Assembly (NCBI GenBank): GCA_950295325.1
Contig: OX485808.1
Span: 24,198,527-24,262,526, forward strand
DNA: 64,000 bases
Direction: 5' to 3'
Source of the DNA: Polytrichum commune
Taxonomy: Eukaryota; Streptophyta; Polytrichopsida; Polytrichales; Polytrichaceae
Shown here: positions 1 through 10,925 of the stretch, piece after piece
How positions within the stretch are numbered: the first letter of the stretch is position 1
Layout: each line of letters begins with the position of its first letter
Notes under the pieces: generated by a model
Seen by the model: only the letters and a program-made list of their open reading frames with translations
Told to the model about the DNA's origin: nothing
Databases searched by the model: none
Position numbers and translations under genes: made by a program

Positions 1-758
1 TTTTTGGTGTCCATTCTTAGATCCACACCTAACCACACGCCTCTCCGATATAGGTGTCTGATGAAGAAAAGTAACATAATTAGGCCCACTTACGTCACGA
101 ACATTGTGAACTTTGTCCAAATTGAAAGGGGGAATTTGTCGCCATTGTCTTTGGCCGAAAGAGAGGAATATGGGGAGATGTGTGGGTGTAGGCAAATGGG
201 CTGGTTCCTATCGTGGAGCCGGAGGTGACCCTCGGTGAAGGCGATTACAGGTGAATTTCAGGACTAGTTTCTCAAAGGCTACTTCTGCGCTTTCTGCTGT
301 ATCTCTCGTCTTACAGGAGATGGGTCTTAAATGGTTATTGTTTCCGAGTATCCCACTTCTCCAAGGACATGAGAACACGTGATTAGTATGAGATGGTTAG
401 CGAATCCAAGTTGGGGCGGTAGCCACTTTCTCCATAATCTTTGAAGCTCATATGAATATCTTACTTATCATCACAGTGAAGACTCTTGTGCTCGTTAAAT
501 GTGATCTTGTAAGATCCCCCAATGATGTTCACTATCGAGCCTAGAATGGTTAACACGTTTGAGCATGTAATCCTATCTTTTGTAAACACGTGTCCTTTTT
601 ATTATGTTCATTCCTGAAGCCACACCCAACCACATACTACTCTAATAAAGGGAGGTGTTTGATTAAGATAAGTAACCGAATTGGGCACCTCTACCTCATC
701 TGCACTAATTTCTGCAATCTTCTTTTTTGATGGTGTGCTCTTATTTCTGCACATGCAG
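1..758. other. intron/upstream DNA of the aldolase gene with an old repeat copy
   Basis: No exon is visible here. The next aldolase exon upstream should end with the residues that precede IERTAYIS, and no such codons are seen, so the 5' part of the gene probably lies left of the window and this stretch is intron. Roughly 300-660 is a diverged copy of sequence also found at about 5700-6030, 31330-31650 and 51020-51330: the shared order is a short segment about a leaf-like CTCATTAAGTG word, then CCCCCAA, then TTGAGCA.GTAA, then a TCCATA..TAAC segment. It is an unclassified dispersed repeat. Confidence 0.5.
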
Positions 759-3700
759 CATCGAGCGAACAGCTTACATTTCCGAGAAGGTCAACTCGCA
801 TGTTTTCCGACTGCTGAATGAGTACAAGTAAGCTGCTAACTCCACCTTTGAAGGTATCTGATTTCTTCAAAAATAAAAAAGAATTGTGTACGTGTAAATG
901 GCTTTACGATTTAGCAGTGACATGAAGATAGACAGATCATTCAAGGCTTCCGTTTCTTGTTGATTGATGATGACGAAACCCTAAGTTTCTCACAGTGTTA
1001 CATGCTGACCTTGTGCAACAGTGTGATTCTTGAGGGCATCTTGCTGAAGCCCAACATGATCCTTCCAGGTATGGAATGCTCACCTCAACCAGACCCAAAG
1101 TACATACATATCAGTGTCCGGGGAAAAAAATTCGGTCAAAATTCTAGTCTTTCCAAGTCCAACCTGTTACATGTATTGGTCTTTTCGGCCCAGTCTTTAT
1201 TGAGTGGAAGTACATTCCAGAGATTCCTCCAAAATGATGGATAATTGTCATGAAGTCTTCAACCTCAACCGGTTATTTCTCAAACTCAATCGAATCATCT
1301 GTAACTAGCAACCGGTTCTCCCTGTTCATTGATACAAATACCATCATATAAGAATAAGAATAAGAATAAGAATAAGAATAAGAATAAGAATAAAATCCTC
1401 AAATTTTGCCACATGTCATTCCTATATTGGTTAAGGAATGACATGTGGCAAAATTTGAGGATTTTATTTTATTTTATTCTTATTTTCTATTTTTTCCCGC
1501 CGGAATAGAGAGCCATGTAGGGTACTCACATACACACACCACTTTTTGTATTTGCCACACTCACAAATGGTTATTTTATTTTATTTTAAGGTTTGGATGT
1601 CCCCACACCCGCACCGGAAGAAGTGGCCCGCTACACCGTCCGAACTATGCTCCGCTCTGTCCCAGCAGCCGTCCCTGGTATGGAAGTTCAAGCACACCTC
1701 ATCAACCTCACTTGATTTGGCTCCTTCAAAAGATCTAAATGGTTGCCTTTCATTTCACAAATACACTACACTGATTATCCCTATTAGTGTGTGTAGTATT
1801 GGGAGTCACAATTCAATGATAATGTAATCTTTCACTACACAAAATCAATTATGTTCTATAGTGTATGAACAACCTATTGAACTTCCGTTAGTAAAATTTT
1901 GAACTCCTCAACAAGACGTCATTGTACTGCGTAACTCCGAATAGTAAAATGCACTAATTGGAGTAATCTCTGTAGTTGTTCTGGTTGCTTGAGAATAAAT
2001 AAATAAATAATATATAGATCTCAATAATAGAAAGCGAAAGTGCAAGGGGGAGCCGACTGAAAAGTGAATCACAATTTACCCTTTGTATTCATGCAGGCAT
2101 TCACTTCCTTTCGGGGGGAATGAGCGAAGAAGAAGCAACATTGAACCTACAGGCTCTCCAGGTATGTATCCCAAAAGACCCTAGTAGTGAGGATTTGAGA
2201 AGTACATGTGGACAATTCATTTGTCCAAAAATAATAATGCATTTGAGGGAACTGCTGCTCCATCCATTTCAAGAAACATTATTCAGTTGCTATCAATTGT
2301 TATATTTTAACAATATTAGTATCTTGCTTGATCCGAGTTTCTCAGCCCGACTTTGTCGGTGTAGTGGAGATAGATTAAACAGAGTGTAATGTTGAATAGA
2401 ATCTTGCTTATTTCCAGCCCCACTCATTGCACAAAGTCGACTCAATCATGTTGTGACATGAGTTGGGAAAATATCCCCAAAGAATATGACAAAAACCCTA
2501 ACCATAATCACTTTTGGAAGCAAGGTAGTCAAATAATCCTTATAGACGTGTATTTCTCACAAATAAAACAATGTGCATGCAACTAGAACGTGTTTATAGC
2601 AAGATGCAACCTACATTTATGACTAGTATTTTTCATATCTATCATAGGGTCTGCCAAGAGAAGTGTTTGAAAATCTAGTCAAGTGACCTTATAGTGATTT
2701 TCAAACAACTCCTAATTCAAGCTTGTTATGGTTTGTTTTCGTTCCATGTTCTTCTTTTCTAGGGGTTCCCATTCAATTTTTCCTACATATAGAAGGCTTT
2801 GTCCCAACCTAAGCATGTGATCTATTGTTTTACAATCGACATTTTGTGCTAAAAGGTTGAAAACTTTCTTTTGTTACAAATATTTCATATGAAGAAAATC
2901 ACTAGATCATTTATATCATAGTTGGTTCTATTCTCATTTGTATCAAGAAAATTGTCTTTATAGCAGTAAAAGTACATCTCAAGATATTTTGGTCAACTCT
3001 AAAATTGTGATTATTATTAGTTTGGGAAGGAGATTAGTTGAAATATGGACATGTGGAGGTCAATGATAGTTTTGCAAGTTCTAACTCCATAAATGTGATC
3101 TACACTCCACCCTTCACAACTTCTTTCGAATATCAACTTCAAGCTAGACATATGAAACATATTTTCTTTTGCATCTTTTGATTTGAAGAATGCCCCCTCT
3201 AAAACTTATATAGATAATCCGTAATCTCATACCAAAATTGAATTGGCTTCTTGTGTTCCCAATATGAACATAGAATACGTTACCCTAGTCTATACCAATT
3301 GCAAAATATACTACTTCAAGCTATAGTTGACATTTGGAGCTGTAATTTGCAAAGATTTCACTGTTGGGTTCAATTTGTACTACTTCAAGCTATAGCTAGC
3401 TCTTTACCCTACCAATCAATGCATATCCAACTAGTAGCTCTACGCATAACATTCAACTACGGGCTAAGCTATACCTCTTATAGATTGGCTTGATATTGGT
3501 TATGATAATCAGGCTTATGGACCCACTCCATGGTCCTTGACATTCTCCTACGGCCGAGCTCTTCAATCGAGCACCCTCAAAATGTGGTCAGGAAAGGTAC
3601 GTTAACCCAACTCAACATAAACACATCATTTTTGGCATTGCAGTGTGTTTGTCAACTTGGCTTAATTCTTATGAAGAAATTGTAATGAATCCAATTTATG

Positions 3701-4962
3701 AAATTTTTATTTTATAAAATTTATCTATCCAAGGAGGAAGTCGCTACTAACAATTTCCTCAACTAAAAATATGTTCCATTGAATGTTGCTTTGTGTTTCA
3801 GGAGGAGAATTGGAAAGCAGCACAAAATAGGCTTGTCGCTCTTGCTAAAGCGAACTCAGAAGCTCAGGTCAGTCACTTACATTCTACCTACACATATTGG
3901 CAATTTATCTATTTTTCGACGATGTAGGACAATTTTAGAATGACATCGGTCAATCGCCTAGGACTCGTATGCTTGTAGTGTTTCGTGCATCCAATGGAAA
4001 TTTTAGTGTAGCCTATTCAAGTTCCAACGCAAGAAACGTAGTTGTTAGGTGTAATTTGACACCCTAAGAATGATTCCATTTGGGATACTCCTTTTGAATT
4101 GAATCTTGGTTCAATAGAGGAAGGCTTTCGTGTCCAAAGACAAGAAACAATGAGGTTTCTTGTGAAGAGAAAGAAATTCCAAGGAGAATGCAATTATTTT
4201 TATGTAAAATTCATGAATATGAAATTTGCTACAACTTTCAAAGCGTATATCTTTAACGTTACACATAGTCGATCTAAAGGCTAAGATTCTTGAAATTTTA
4301 TCCTTGAAGATAGAATAATAAATTATATTCTTTATTCATGCAGAATGCAAAGGGACATCATTAATTTCTTCTATCAAGAAATCAAAGAAATCTACCCCTC
4401 TATTATGTAGTTGTAAGTAGAAAAGAGGCATTCATAACTGATCACTTAAGAAATTTTGCGCCAAATCTAAAGAAGTAAATGGTGGCACAACTTTTTCCTA
4501 TGTAGGAAGATAGACATCATGAGGACTACATATCTTTTGGTAATTTTATTCCTTCAATTGAAAATCATCCATTCTTTGGACATAAAACGTTTTAGTTGAT
4601 CCCAAGCCCTTCATTTTGTTCCCACCATGGATGCTTCTCTCCTAGACGCATGCATGACATCCATTCCGACCTGCAAAGTTTCTCCAAAACCTAAAAAGTA
4701 ATTCCAACCAAATTTTCATGGTGAGATAATCCATGATCAATATGAGAAGAACATGCTCACATTCACGACATCGGTACATGAACACCGATGTTTCATTTTC
4801 TTTTTCTTTCTCGTTTCTTTCCTTTCACGGTGAGATGTGTTTAATTTTTTATTCAACTCATGGTGACTACTTGTGCAGCTTGGGAAGTACACAGGTCCTC
4901 ACCCATCACCAGGTGGCACACGCATATTGCAGGCCCTTAGATTAGGTGGAGCTGGCAAGTAG
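759..4962 (+). CDS. FBA: class I fructose-bisphosphate aldolase, last seven exons (5' end outside window)
   Basis: Glycolytic/Calvin-cycle enzyme that cleaves and forms fructose-1,6-bisphosphate. Exons read from splice signals and phase: 759-827, 1022-1068, 1591-1677, 2097-2161, 3513-3596, 3802-3867, 4879-4962. Every junction has AG/GT borders and the phases join without a break. The product contains [11 protein letters not shown], the Schiff-base lysine region of class I aldolases, then [52 protein letters not shown] and ANSEAQLGKYTG, all in family order. The stop is TAG at 4960-4962. Odd points: SGGQ is SGGM, and the end is RLGGAGK rather than the usual terminal tyrosine, which takes part in catalysis in class I aldolases. 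It may therefore be a diverged or weakened isoform. Plastid versus cytosolic type cannot be decided without the 5' exons. Confidence 0.9.
1345..1468. repeat. hexanucleotide repeat next to a perfect 35-bp hairpin, in an aldolase intron
   Basis: An AATAAG microsatellite of about seven units (1350-1390) runs straight into an inverted repeat. The left arm 1389-1423 and right arm 1434-1468 are perfect complements over 35 bp with a 10-nt loop. This lies in the intron between aldolase exons 1022-1068 and 1591-1677. Perfect arms with a tiny loop suggest a small foldback MITE or a recently formed palindrome; no clear target duplication is seen because the left border merges with the microsatellite. 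Confidence 0.75.
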
Positions 4963-6598
4963 AGATGTCTTACATTGGCATTCAATTTATTAACAACGTG
5001 CACTTGTGGCGCCTTGCACTTGAGCAATGCATTCTATTGGTCAAAACAACATTTTCGTGAAGTTTTCAATCCAAGGAGTACACCACACATGGTATTTAGT
5101 GTCACCATTTCTATTTATCTTGCTCAATAGAAATTGTAAACTACTTGTAATGTGTCACTAACACTAATTGTAAACTTAGCATTATTTGTCATTCCTTGTA
5201 ATGAACTTTTTGGGGCCTTATAGGTCTTCAATGTTGCAATTGCTAACACTTGCTATTTGATTCTTCATCTAGATCTTGATCATCCATGACAATATTCTAT
5301 CACCAAAATGCTAGGATGCAAGAAATATGCAAAAATGAACTAAAAGTAAGTTGGGATAACAATATTTGTAAGATGTATTCATAGGAAGTGTCATTAGAAG
5401 GGTTACAACAGTGACATAAAAAACTATATGACACTAAATACAAATCGTATCCAGTGTGGTGAAGTAAGTATTGCACTCCAGAACTTGAGCATTCATGTAT
5501 AAGCACTTAATTTCCTGCTTGTATGCACAGCGATCGATGGATGCATTAATGGTCAACTTCAAGTCTCAGAACTTTATTTCTTATCTTGTAGTGTGGTGTT
5601 TTTTAAGACTCCAACAGATAACTCTTTCCGTTTGACACCTTTGTGATGTCGCACAATTGATCATGATGTGAGAAGTCTAAAGTAGAAACTCCTAGTTTTA
5701 TATGCTTTCCTCTCCGCACCTACTTCTAGTAAGATTTGGGACACACAATAACCTGGTGTGAGATCATTGGCAAGTCCAAATCGTGCCCGTAGCCATTTGC
5801 CTCTTGATTTTGGGAGCTTGTATGGATATCTTATTCATTATCAACATGAATGTTTCCATGCTCATTAAGTGGTTGTATAAAGGTGCCCCCAATCGTGTTG
5901 ATCATTGAAATTTGAAGGTTTACCATATTTTTGAGCACGTAATACATTCTTTTTTAAACACATGGCTTTCTTGGTGCTAGTATTTACATCCATATTCAAC
6001 TACAAATCTCTGAAATATAGGTGTCCAGTTATTATGTTTGGTCTACGCATATGTCTATCTTGATATGATTTTGGTCATATGTTGAAGTTGATGATGATGA
6101 TATCATCTAAGTCTGAGTAGGACCTTCCATATTGTGGCCTACTATAATACTGACATACCACGATAATTTTGATCAGTGTAATTTTTTTCTATCCACGTCA
6201 TTTTTAATCCCACAATATCATATGCTCAAAAAGAGGAGCATGGACATTTATTGACAACATGAATGATAGTGGGTTGAAAATAATAACATCACTTTTATAC
6301 CAAAATTTCTACTTATGGAGAGAAAGTTGTTCGATGGATTCTTCACGACAACATGTTTTATCTCCATATCTAAATTCGAATGTGCCATGAGTTACACTTT
6401 CATTCATCTATGAAAAAGACAGAAGGACATGATGGGAAGTGACGGACCTAGACATGAAATTCTTGCCTAAGGTCCTACAACGATATGAGATGTAGTTGGG
6501 CTAATCATTACTTACTTTGTGGAACACCGTATAATATGCAATGTATGTGTATTGGTCTATTAATTATTTTAAGTATCGTACAACAAATGCAACATTGA
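4963..6598. other. aldolase 3' flank, part of the triplicated unit
   Basis: No gene is seen. The first part is the 3' flank of the aldolase gene and matches 30563-32197 in block B. From about 5258 it also matches block C from 50550 to about 51890. Small open frames here are interrupted differently in the three copies, so they are not treated as coding. The homology to B ends at 6598 where a terminal-inverted-repeat element begins. Confidence 0.7.
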
Positions 6599-7547
6599 AT
6601 ACCGTAGTTTAATAGCAGGTTCGGCACCTTGCTGCCGAATATTTAAATAAAGTTCAAAAAGTAGTTTCGGCACCTTAAAATAGTATATTCTTATTTTCGG
6701 CAATTTTCTCTTTTAATTTTTTAAAATTCGGCTTAAATTCATTTTTAATTTTCTATTTAAGCTTATATCTTGTACATCTCTCTTGCATTGAATGACAAGT
6801 AAGATGTGAGTGAAGAGTTGAGAATATTCTGTGCTTTATGCAAGTAGAGTGGAGTTGTGTTCAACAATGCATATGGGATATGTAAACTTTGAGGTGAAGC
6901 ACCGAGTTAGACTTCATTTTTATAACACGCATAACTTTTGCATAAAGTCTTCAAATGACATAAAATTTGTTGGAGGTGAAAGATTACTTGATTTCTAAAC
7001 TTTTCTTAGACCAACAAAATTCCAAAAAAGTTGATCTTCTATGCACAAATGAGCTCCGAAAAACTGTTATGAACGCATTTTAATTTTTTGATCTTTACAC
7101 GGCTGCAATGTTTTGTCCATATCTTCTGCATAAAGACTTATTTTGACACAAAACTTGTTGGAGGTGGAAGAAGGATTGATTTCTCAACTTTTGTTAGTTG
7201 GACAAAATTCTATAAAACTTCATCTTCTATCCTCAATTGGACTCCAAAAATTTGTGTACAACACATTTGAAAAGCCTCACCTAGAGTCTTGCTACTTCTT
7301 AACCCATATTCTTTGTGGACTAATGTAAGTGAGCTTGATTACAAAATGAGCACCTTCTCTCCTTCAAAATTCACATATGCTTCCACTTTAAGTAAAACTC
7401 TAGTGAGAAGGTAAAATTTCTTACTTTTTGGCAATTTTGAAAAATAATTAATTTTATATTTGGCAAAAAATGCCAATAATATTCCAAAATTTTTGACTTC
7501 CTTTTTTTGCATTATTTAGTGTCGGACCAGCTATGAACCTACGGTAT
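6599..7547. mobile_element. non-autonomous TIR transposon, about 0.95 kb
   Basis: The ends are imperfect inverted repeats of about 29 bp: ATACCGTAG at 6599-6607 and CTACGGTAT at 7539-7547, continuing inward with a shared TTCATAGC-like and GGTNCGNCAC core. If the element proper is CCGTAG...CTACGG, it is flanked by TA on both sides, as for Tc1/mariner-type insertions, but the family is not certain. No transposase is seen. The interior holds two imperfect copies of a roughly 190-bp segment, around 6905-7080 and 7090-7260. Block B lacks the element, and block A lacks about 2.1 kb that B has at the same point, so insertion and local deletion probably went together. Confidence 0.65.
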
Positions 7548-7920
7548 ATTCTTCTACCCTAATTCTCATTCTTTATCTCAATCTCATGGCAGTGGAAAGT
7601 AAAATACCTTATACATTCCCATTCTTTGCACTTTATGTACAATGCCTTTGGCTAATCAACTTGACCAATCTGAAACCTAGCATTTCATTGAACAATTTTG
7701 GATGCAAAGATATATTGCCATCCATATGAGGCCTCATCACTCCAATGATTGTAGCCAATGCGGTTAGCTTGAAAAGGTTAAAATATAAATCACTACTATT
7801 GTCCATATCATCAAGTTCACATACAATAATCTCCATTGATTTCCTTCACCTTTTAAGACATTGTTTGTTGTGCATGTGAAGATCGAGTTTGTCTAACATG
7901 CCCTTGCAGATGCACGCATT

Positions 7921-9321
7921 TTATCCAATCATGTTCTTTCCATAAACCTTCGAAGTCAAGTTGCCCAATGTCTTCGGTATTTCCTTCAGGTTCAAGCAAT
8001 AACTCAAATCCAACGTAACCAACGAAGTCAAGTTGCCCAATGTCTCCGGTAATTCCTTCAAGTTTGAGCATTTACTCAAATGCAACGTAATCAACGAAGT
8101 CAACTTGCCCAATGTCTCCGGTAATTCTTTCAAATTCGAGCATTCACTCAAATCCAACGTAACCAACAAAGTCAAGTTGCCCAATGTCTCCCTCAATTCC
8201 TTCAACTCCAAGCAACGACTCAACTCCAATGTACCTTATAAACTCAAGTTGCCCAATGTCTCCGGTAATTCCATCAAGCTCTCACAATCCCTCAAGTTCA
8301 ATGTAACCAACGAAGTCAAGTTGCCCAATGTCTCCGGTAATTCCTTCAAGTTCTCGCAACCACTCAAATCCAACGTAACCAACGAAGTCAGGTTGCCCAA
8401 TGTCTTCGGTAATTCCTTCAGGTTCCACCAATCACTCAATTTCAACGTAACCAACAAAGTCAAGTTGCCCAATGTCTCCGGTAATTCCTTCATGCTCCAG
8501 CAATAACTCAAATTCAACGTAACCAACGAAGTCAAGTTGCCCAATGTCTCCGGTAATTCCTTCATGCTCCAGCAATAACTCAAATTCAACGTAACCAACG
8601 AAGTCAAGTTGCCCAATGTCTCCGGTAATTCCTTCAAGTCCCAACAATATCTCAAATCCAACGTAACCAACGAAGTCAAGTTGCCCAATGTCTCCGGTAA
8701 TTCCTTCAAGTCCCAACAATATCTCAAATCCAACGTAACCAACGAAGTCAAGTTGCCCGATGTCTCCGGTAATTCCTTCAAATTCGAGCAACAACTTAAA
8801 TCCAATGTAACCAATGAAGTCAAGTTGCCCAATGTCTCCGGTAATTCCTTCAAGTTCGAGCAAGAACTCAAATCCAACGTAACCAATGAAGTCAAGTTGC
8901 CCAATGTCTCTGGTATGGATTTTAACTGCCAACAATTTGATATGCTAAGATATTCTAACATCTTGAGTGTATCAATTTCAAATGGAAGGTGTTGCAAATG
9001 CACAAACCTTTCCATCTCCAACACACGCAATTGTTTGAATGGAATGAAAAATGATGGTTGCAACTCTTTGATTTTTTCACTTCTATTTACTCTAGAGCTC
9101 CTGGCTCCCCACAAATCCCACCGAATTTTACGTTCTCCGAAGCTCGTGCATATCCGCATCCACCTCAATTTACTCGCATTCTTCATTGTTTTGTAAAAAT
9201 AATCAACATTCTTACAAATTTTGATATGCAAAAGCCTAATGTTCTCCAAATCCATGTTTGTAAGCATGTTGTTATTGCAATGAGATGCATCTATATGAAC
9301 ACCTTCCACATTTTGTATCAT
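7921..9321 (-). pseudogene. copy A exon 3: LRR domain with in-frame stop and deleted 3' end
   Basis: Begins after TTGATGCAG with MIQNVEGVHID. It carries about 14 near-identical 24-residue repeats of consensus LKELPETLGNLTSLVTLDLS, one more than B and C. TAA at 8236-8238 replaces the Leu-Val position of the tenth repeat without shifting frame, so the repeats downstream remain open (8229-7921). The final repeat ends GNLTSKVYGKNMIG, where the usual RLDMSS ending is missing. Two neighbouring repeats (around 8470-8600) and two others (around 8620-8760) are almost identical in DNA, showing recent repeat-unit duplication inside the gene. Confidence 0.85.
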
Positions 9322-9534
9322 CTGCATCAATTACAACACAAAATATCATTCATGTCATTCCATTAAGTGCATCCATATTGTCATTCTATGAATAGATTAG
9401 AAAAACTCAAATCAAATACATTTCTTCCCTTATATTCTTCCCTACAACATATCCTATAAATGCAAACTCAATTCAATTAAAATTGCACGCTTTATGATTA
9501 CGAGACTAGACAAAGATGATGAATATTCATTTAC

Positions 9535-10656
9535 CATGCATGCATCAGATTTGGTGGGCTTGAACTCATCCAAATTCCAAATTCTTTGCCCTCCAATAGG
9601 CTCTTTGCATGCTATCATACGTCCCATGTCACGTAAATGATCATGCATTGTCAACATCCCATCCGAATCGATTCGCACAAGACTTCGGTCCATGAGATTC
9701 AAAAGTGCAAGATCTGCGTTACCATCCTCACAATTCCATATTCTCAACGCCTTCTCTTCTTGCATCCCCTTCTTCAAAACATCACGGCAAAAGAAGCAAG
9801 CAATGTCCAAAAACATGTTCTTCTCCTCTTCATCCAAATTATCGTAGCTTATTCTCAACGTTCTCCATATCCTTTCGTTGTCCCAACTACCACCAAGGCA
9901 TTGTCCCCTCTGTAATCTTCGCAATGCTTGTTGCCATACCCTAAGCCTTTCAACTCCACACAAATAACTTCCCAATACTTCCAAGCTCAAAGGTAGTCCA
10001 CCACATGCTTCGATGACTTTGTTGACAACTTCTTCAAATTGCGGCCCTTGAGGTCGTTGTTGCAAAAATGCATGCTTGTAGAATAGCTCCTTTGCTTGAC
10101 CTTTGTCCAATAACTCCATGTCCACCTTTGCGGTGTTTGAAATACAAGTTGTTTTTAAGTCTTGCCAATTTCGACTTGTGGCAATGATCTTGCTACCGTT
10201 AGCAAACACCCACGTACATGAAACTAGCCCATGGAGTTGTTCTTGAGAGGCAACATCATCAAAGACAACAAAGACCTTTTTGTTCTCAAATATGTCTTGT
10301 AAGCACTTGAACCCCTCTTATGTGGTCGATATGGACTTCTCGTCCTTGAGATCCTTCAACAATTGTCTTTGTATATCCAAAACATTTTTGGAGTCTCTCA
10401 TATTTGCCACAAAGCTTGTTGCTTCAAAGCCTTGATGCACACGATGAAGAATGGCCTTTGTCAAAGTGGTCTTTCCACTTCCACCCATCCCGACGATGCC
10501 TAGAATTTGATTGGATTCTAGTTGAAATAACACGTTTGAGATTTTTTTATCAATATTGACAAAATGAATCGGGAGTGACGGTAATGAATGTGTGGACCGC
10601 ACTTGCGATGGAAGTATTCGGTTGGCCCATGACAACGGTGTAGAAAGTTGAAACCT
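9535..10656 (-). pseudogene. copy A exon 2: NB-ARC domain with nonsense codon 113
   Basis: Nucleotide-binding switch domain. It starts after TATAG with RFQLSTPLSWANRILPS and has the P-loop GMGGSGKTT, then TAA (10318-10320) where copy C has a glutamate codon. Beyond the stop the frame continues with FVVFDDV (kinase-2), SKIIATSRN (RNBS-B), GGLPLSLEVLG (GLPL), FLDIACFF (RNBS-D of the TIR-NLR type) and MHD followed by HLRDMGR. It ends at an ATG|GTAAAT donor at 9535. From about 9718 to 10578 the sequence shows no difference from copy B by eye. Confidence 0.9.
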
Positions 10657-10925
10657 CTATAGATACAAAGTTTGATATTAGATATTGGTTTATAACATAA
10701 GTTACAATTAATGCAAAAGAGTATGATTTCTATGAATGATATTAAAGTACCAAGATTATCTCATTTTAAAGAATACAATACTTTTCATAAGGTTGTAGTT
10801 TTGCATTTGGATCCAATATTTGACGATAATGGATACGACAAGATAAACTGATTATATTTTCAACCCATTTGAAAGTTGATATAAAGTAATTTCTAAACCA
10901 TTCCATGTACAGTTAGGACTAGTAC

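Noticed and set aside
957-1244. 95-codon frame across the second visible aldolase exon
   Set aside because: It happens to include the true exon 1022-1068 but runs into both introns, and its frame is open by chance.
8432-8935. Second minus-strand frame with GDIGQLDFVGYVGFE repeats (also 35046-35333, 59135-59422)
   Set aside because: Shifted reading of the same LRR repeats; open only because the unit is 72 bp and nearly invariant.
9454-10209. Separate 251-residue NB-ARC gene starting at the internal Met of copy A (and 36312-37070 in B)
   Set aside because: It is the part of exon 2 after the nonsense codon. It lacks the P-loop, and its annotated end reads through the splice donor into the intron.
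10318-10320. The exon 2 stop as a sequencing error
   Set aside because: The same base change is present in two separate copies (A and B) 27 kb apart; an assembly artefact remains possible but a random error is unlikely.
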